This document shows positions 5,370 through 5,636 of a DNA stretch of 5,636 bases, piece after piece. The notes under the pieces are model-generated. The model was not told where the DNA came from. It saw nothing but the letters and a program-made list of their open reading frames with translations, and did not search any database. The position numbers were made by a program, and so were the translations under genes. Numbering within the stretch: the stretch's first letter is position 1; each line of letters opens with the position of its first letter. Origin of the DNA: DASPPK01 sp041479575 (lineage in GTDB: Archaea; Thermoproteota; Bathyarchaeia; Bathyarchaeales; Bathycorpusculaceae); contig JBGOYH010000146.1 in NCBI GenBank assembly GCA_041479575.1, positions 1 through 5,636 on the forward strand, in the 5' to 3' direction.

Positions 5370-5636
5370 TTGTCCTTTGAAGATTGGCTTTACAGACAGG
5401 CAGAGAAGAATGCTCACAACGAAATCCTGGCTTTTCTTGTTATCCTATTAGGCATGAACCTCCTAGTGGGAGGACTGATTATCGCAATATTCACGACTGG
5501 GCAGCCAATCATTTTTCCGTTCATTACTGAGCAACTCATTAATCTCCCTGTTGCTCTCGGGCTCATACTGACAGATGCAGGTTTTTCAATAATCTTTGCA
5601 GGATTCGTATTGGTCATTCATTACGATAGACAAAGG
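5370..5636 (+). CDS. Small membrane protein with two TM segments seen (3' partial)
   Basis: Starting at TTG 5370-5372, 89 residues are read before the window ends. The start MSFEDWLYRQAEKNAHNE is a short amphipathic, charged leader, followed by hydrophobic segments at about residues 19-41 (ILAFLVILLGMNLLVGGLII) and 63-85 (LGLILTDAGFSIIFAGFVLV), then a basic turn HYDRQR. The frame is closed upstream by TAA at 5364-5366, so TTG is the first possible start; no strong Shine-Dalgarno site is seen. It is a good candidate because its hydrophobicity pattern is clean and no overlapping frame competes. The family and role are not recognised; it may be another envelope protein of the same locus. Confidence 0.7.
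   Translation, partial: MSFEDWLYRQAEKNAHNEILAFLVILLGMNLLVGGLIIAIFTTGQPIIFPFITEQLINLPVALGLILTDAGFSIIFAGFVLVIHYDRQR

Noticed and set aside
5352..5450. ATG at 5356 opening a 31-residue + strand frame
   Set aside because: It ends quickly at a TAG and overlaps the longer TTG-started frame, which has two clean membrane segments and continues to the window edge.
1..5636. CRISPR array, tRNA, rRNA or transposase gene
   Set aside because: I looked for regular repeat-spacer units, cloverleaf-like sequences and transposase motifs on both strands and saw none; the only substantial repeat is the 114-base stalk segment.

Overview
The window most likely comes from an archaeon, probably a mesophilic uncultivated lineage of the Bathyarchaeia or a related Thermoproteota type, though Methanosarcina-like methanogens also carry such genes. 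The grounds are a DNRLRE-type surface protein with several Ig-like domains, dense N-glycosylation sequons (about 19 in one protein), runs of small multi-pass membrane proteins, Shine-Dalgarno sites mixed with TTG/GTG starts, and AT-rich TATA-like promoter elements. No gene here can be given a reliable gene symbol, and the taxonomic call is inference.

Layout, left to right: the C-terminal end of a secreted-looking Tyr/Thr-rich protein on the + strand (2-142), closed by a hairpin that overlaps its own stop codon; a short spacer; then a minus-strand block running from about 5000 down to 375. In transcription order the block holds a large DNRLRE/Ig-like/multi-TM protein (4998-2572), a 152-residue four-TM protein (2555-2097), a roughly 100-145 residue membrane protein whose 5' end is problematic (about 2091-1654), a 174-residue membrane protein (1709-1185), a second 152-residue four-TM protein (1160-702), and an in-frame remnant (701-375) carrying a piece of the large protein. 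On the right are a + strand fragment of unknown identity (about 4999-5259) abutting the damaged 5' end of the large gene, and a + strand two-TM protein (5370 onward) that runs off the window.

The central observation is that the minus-strand block is a duplicated cassette. The two 152-residue proteins are divergent paralogues of identical length (shared GxYEI and KRFLxR motifs), and the gene directly upstream of each ends in the same membrane module: the last ~90 residues of the 808-residue protein match the last ~90 residues of the 174-residue protein. One copy of the module is fused to an extracellular glycoprotein, the other stands almost alone. A third, decayed piece (510-694) matches the stalk segment just before the membrane module of the large protein at about 85% DNA identity. 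This suggests a small cell-envelope system in which a surface adhesin or carbohydrate-binding ectodomain is carried by a conserved multi-pass module working with a dedicated four-TM partner, in a locus that duplicates and decays. Function beyond that is unknown.

Several genes look damaged: the large gene has no in-frame signal peptide and its only possible start is a TTG inside the DNRLRE fold; the gene at 1654 has an open frame with a transmembrane segment upstream of its first canonical start; and the 375-701 remnant is cut by TGA codons. These may be real decay or assembly errors in a metagenomic contig; the sequence alone cannot separate the two.
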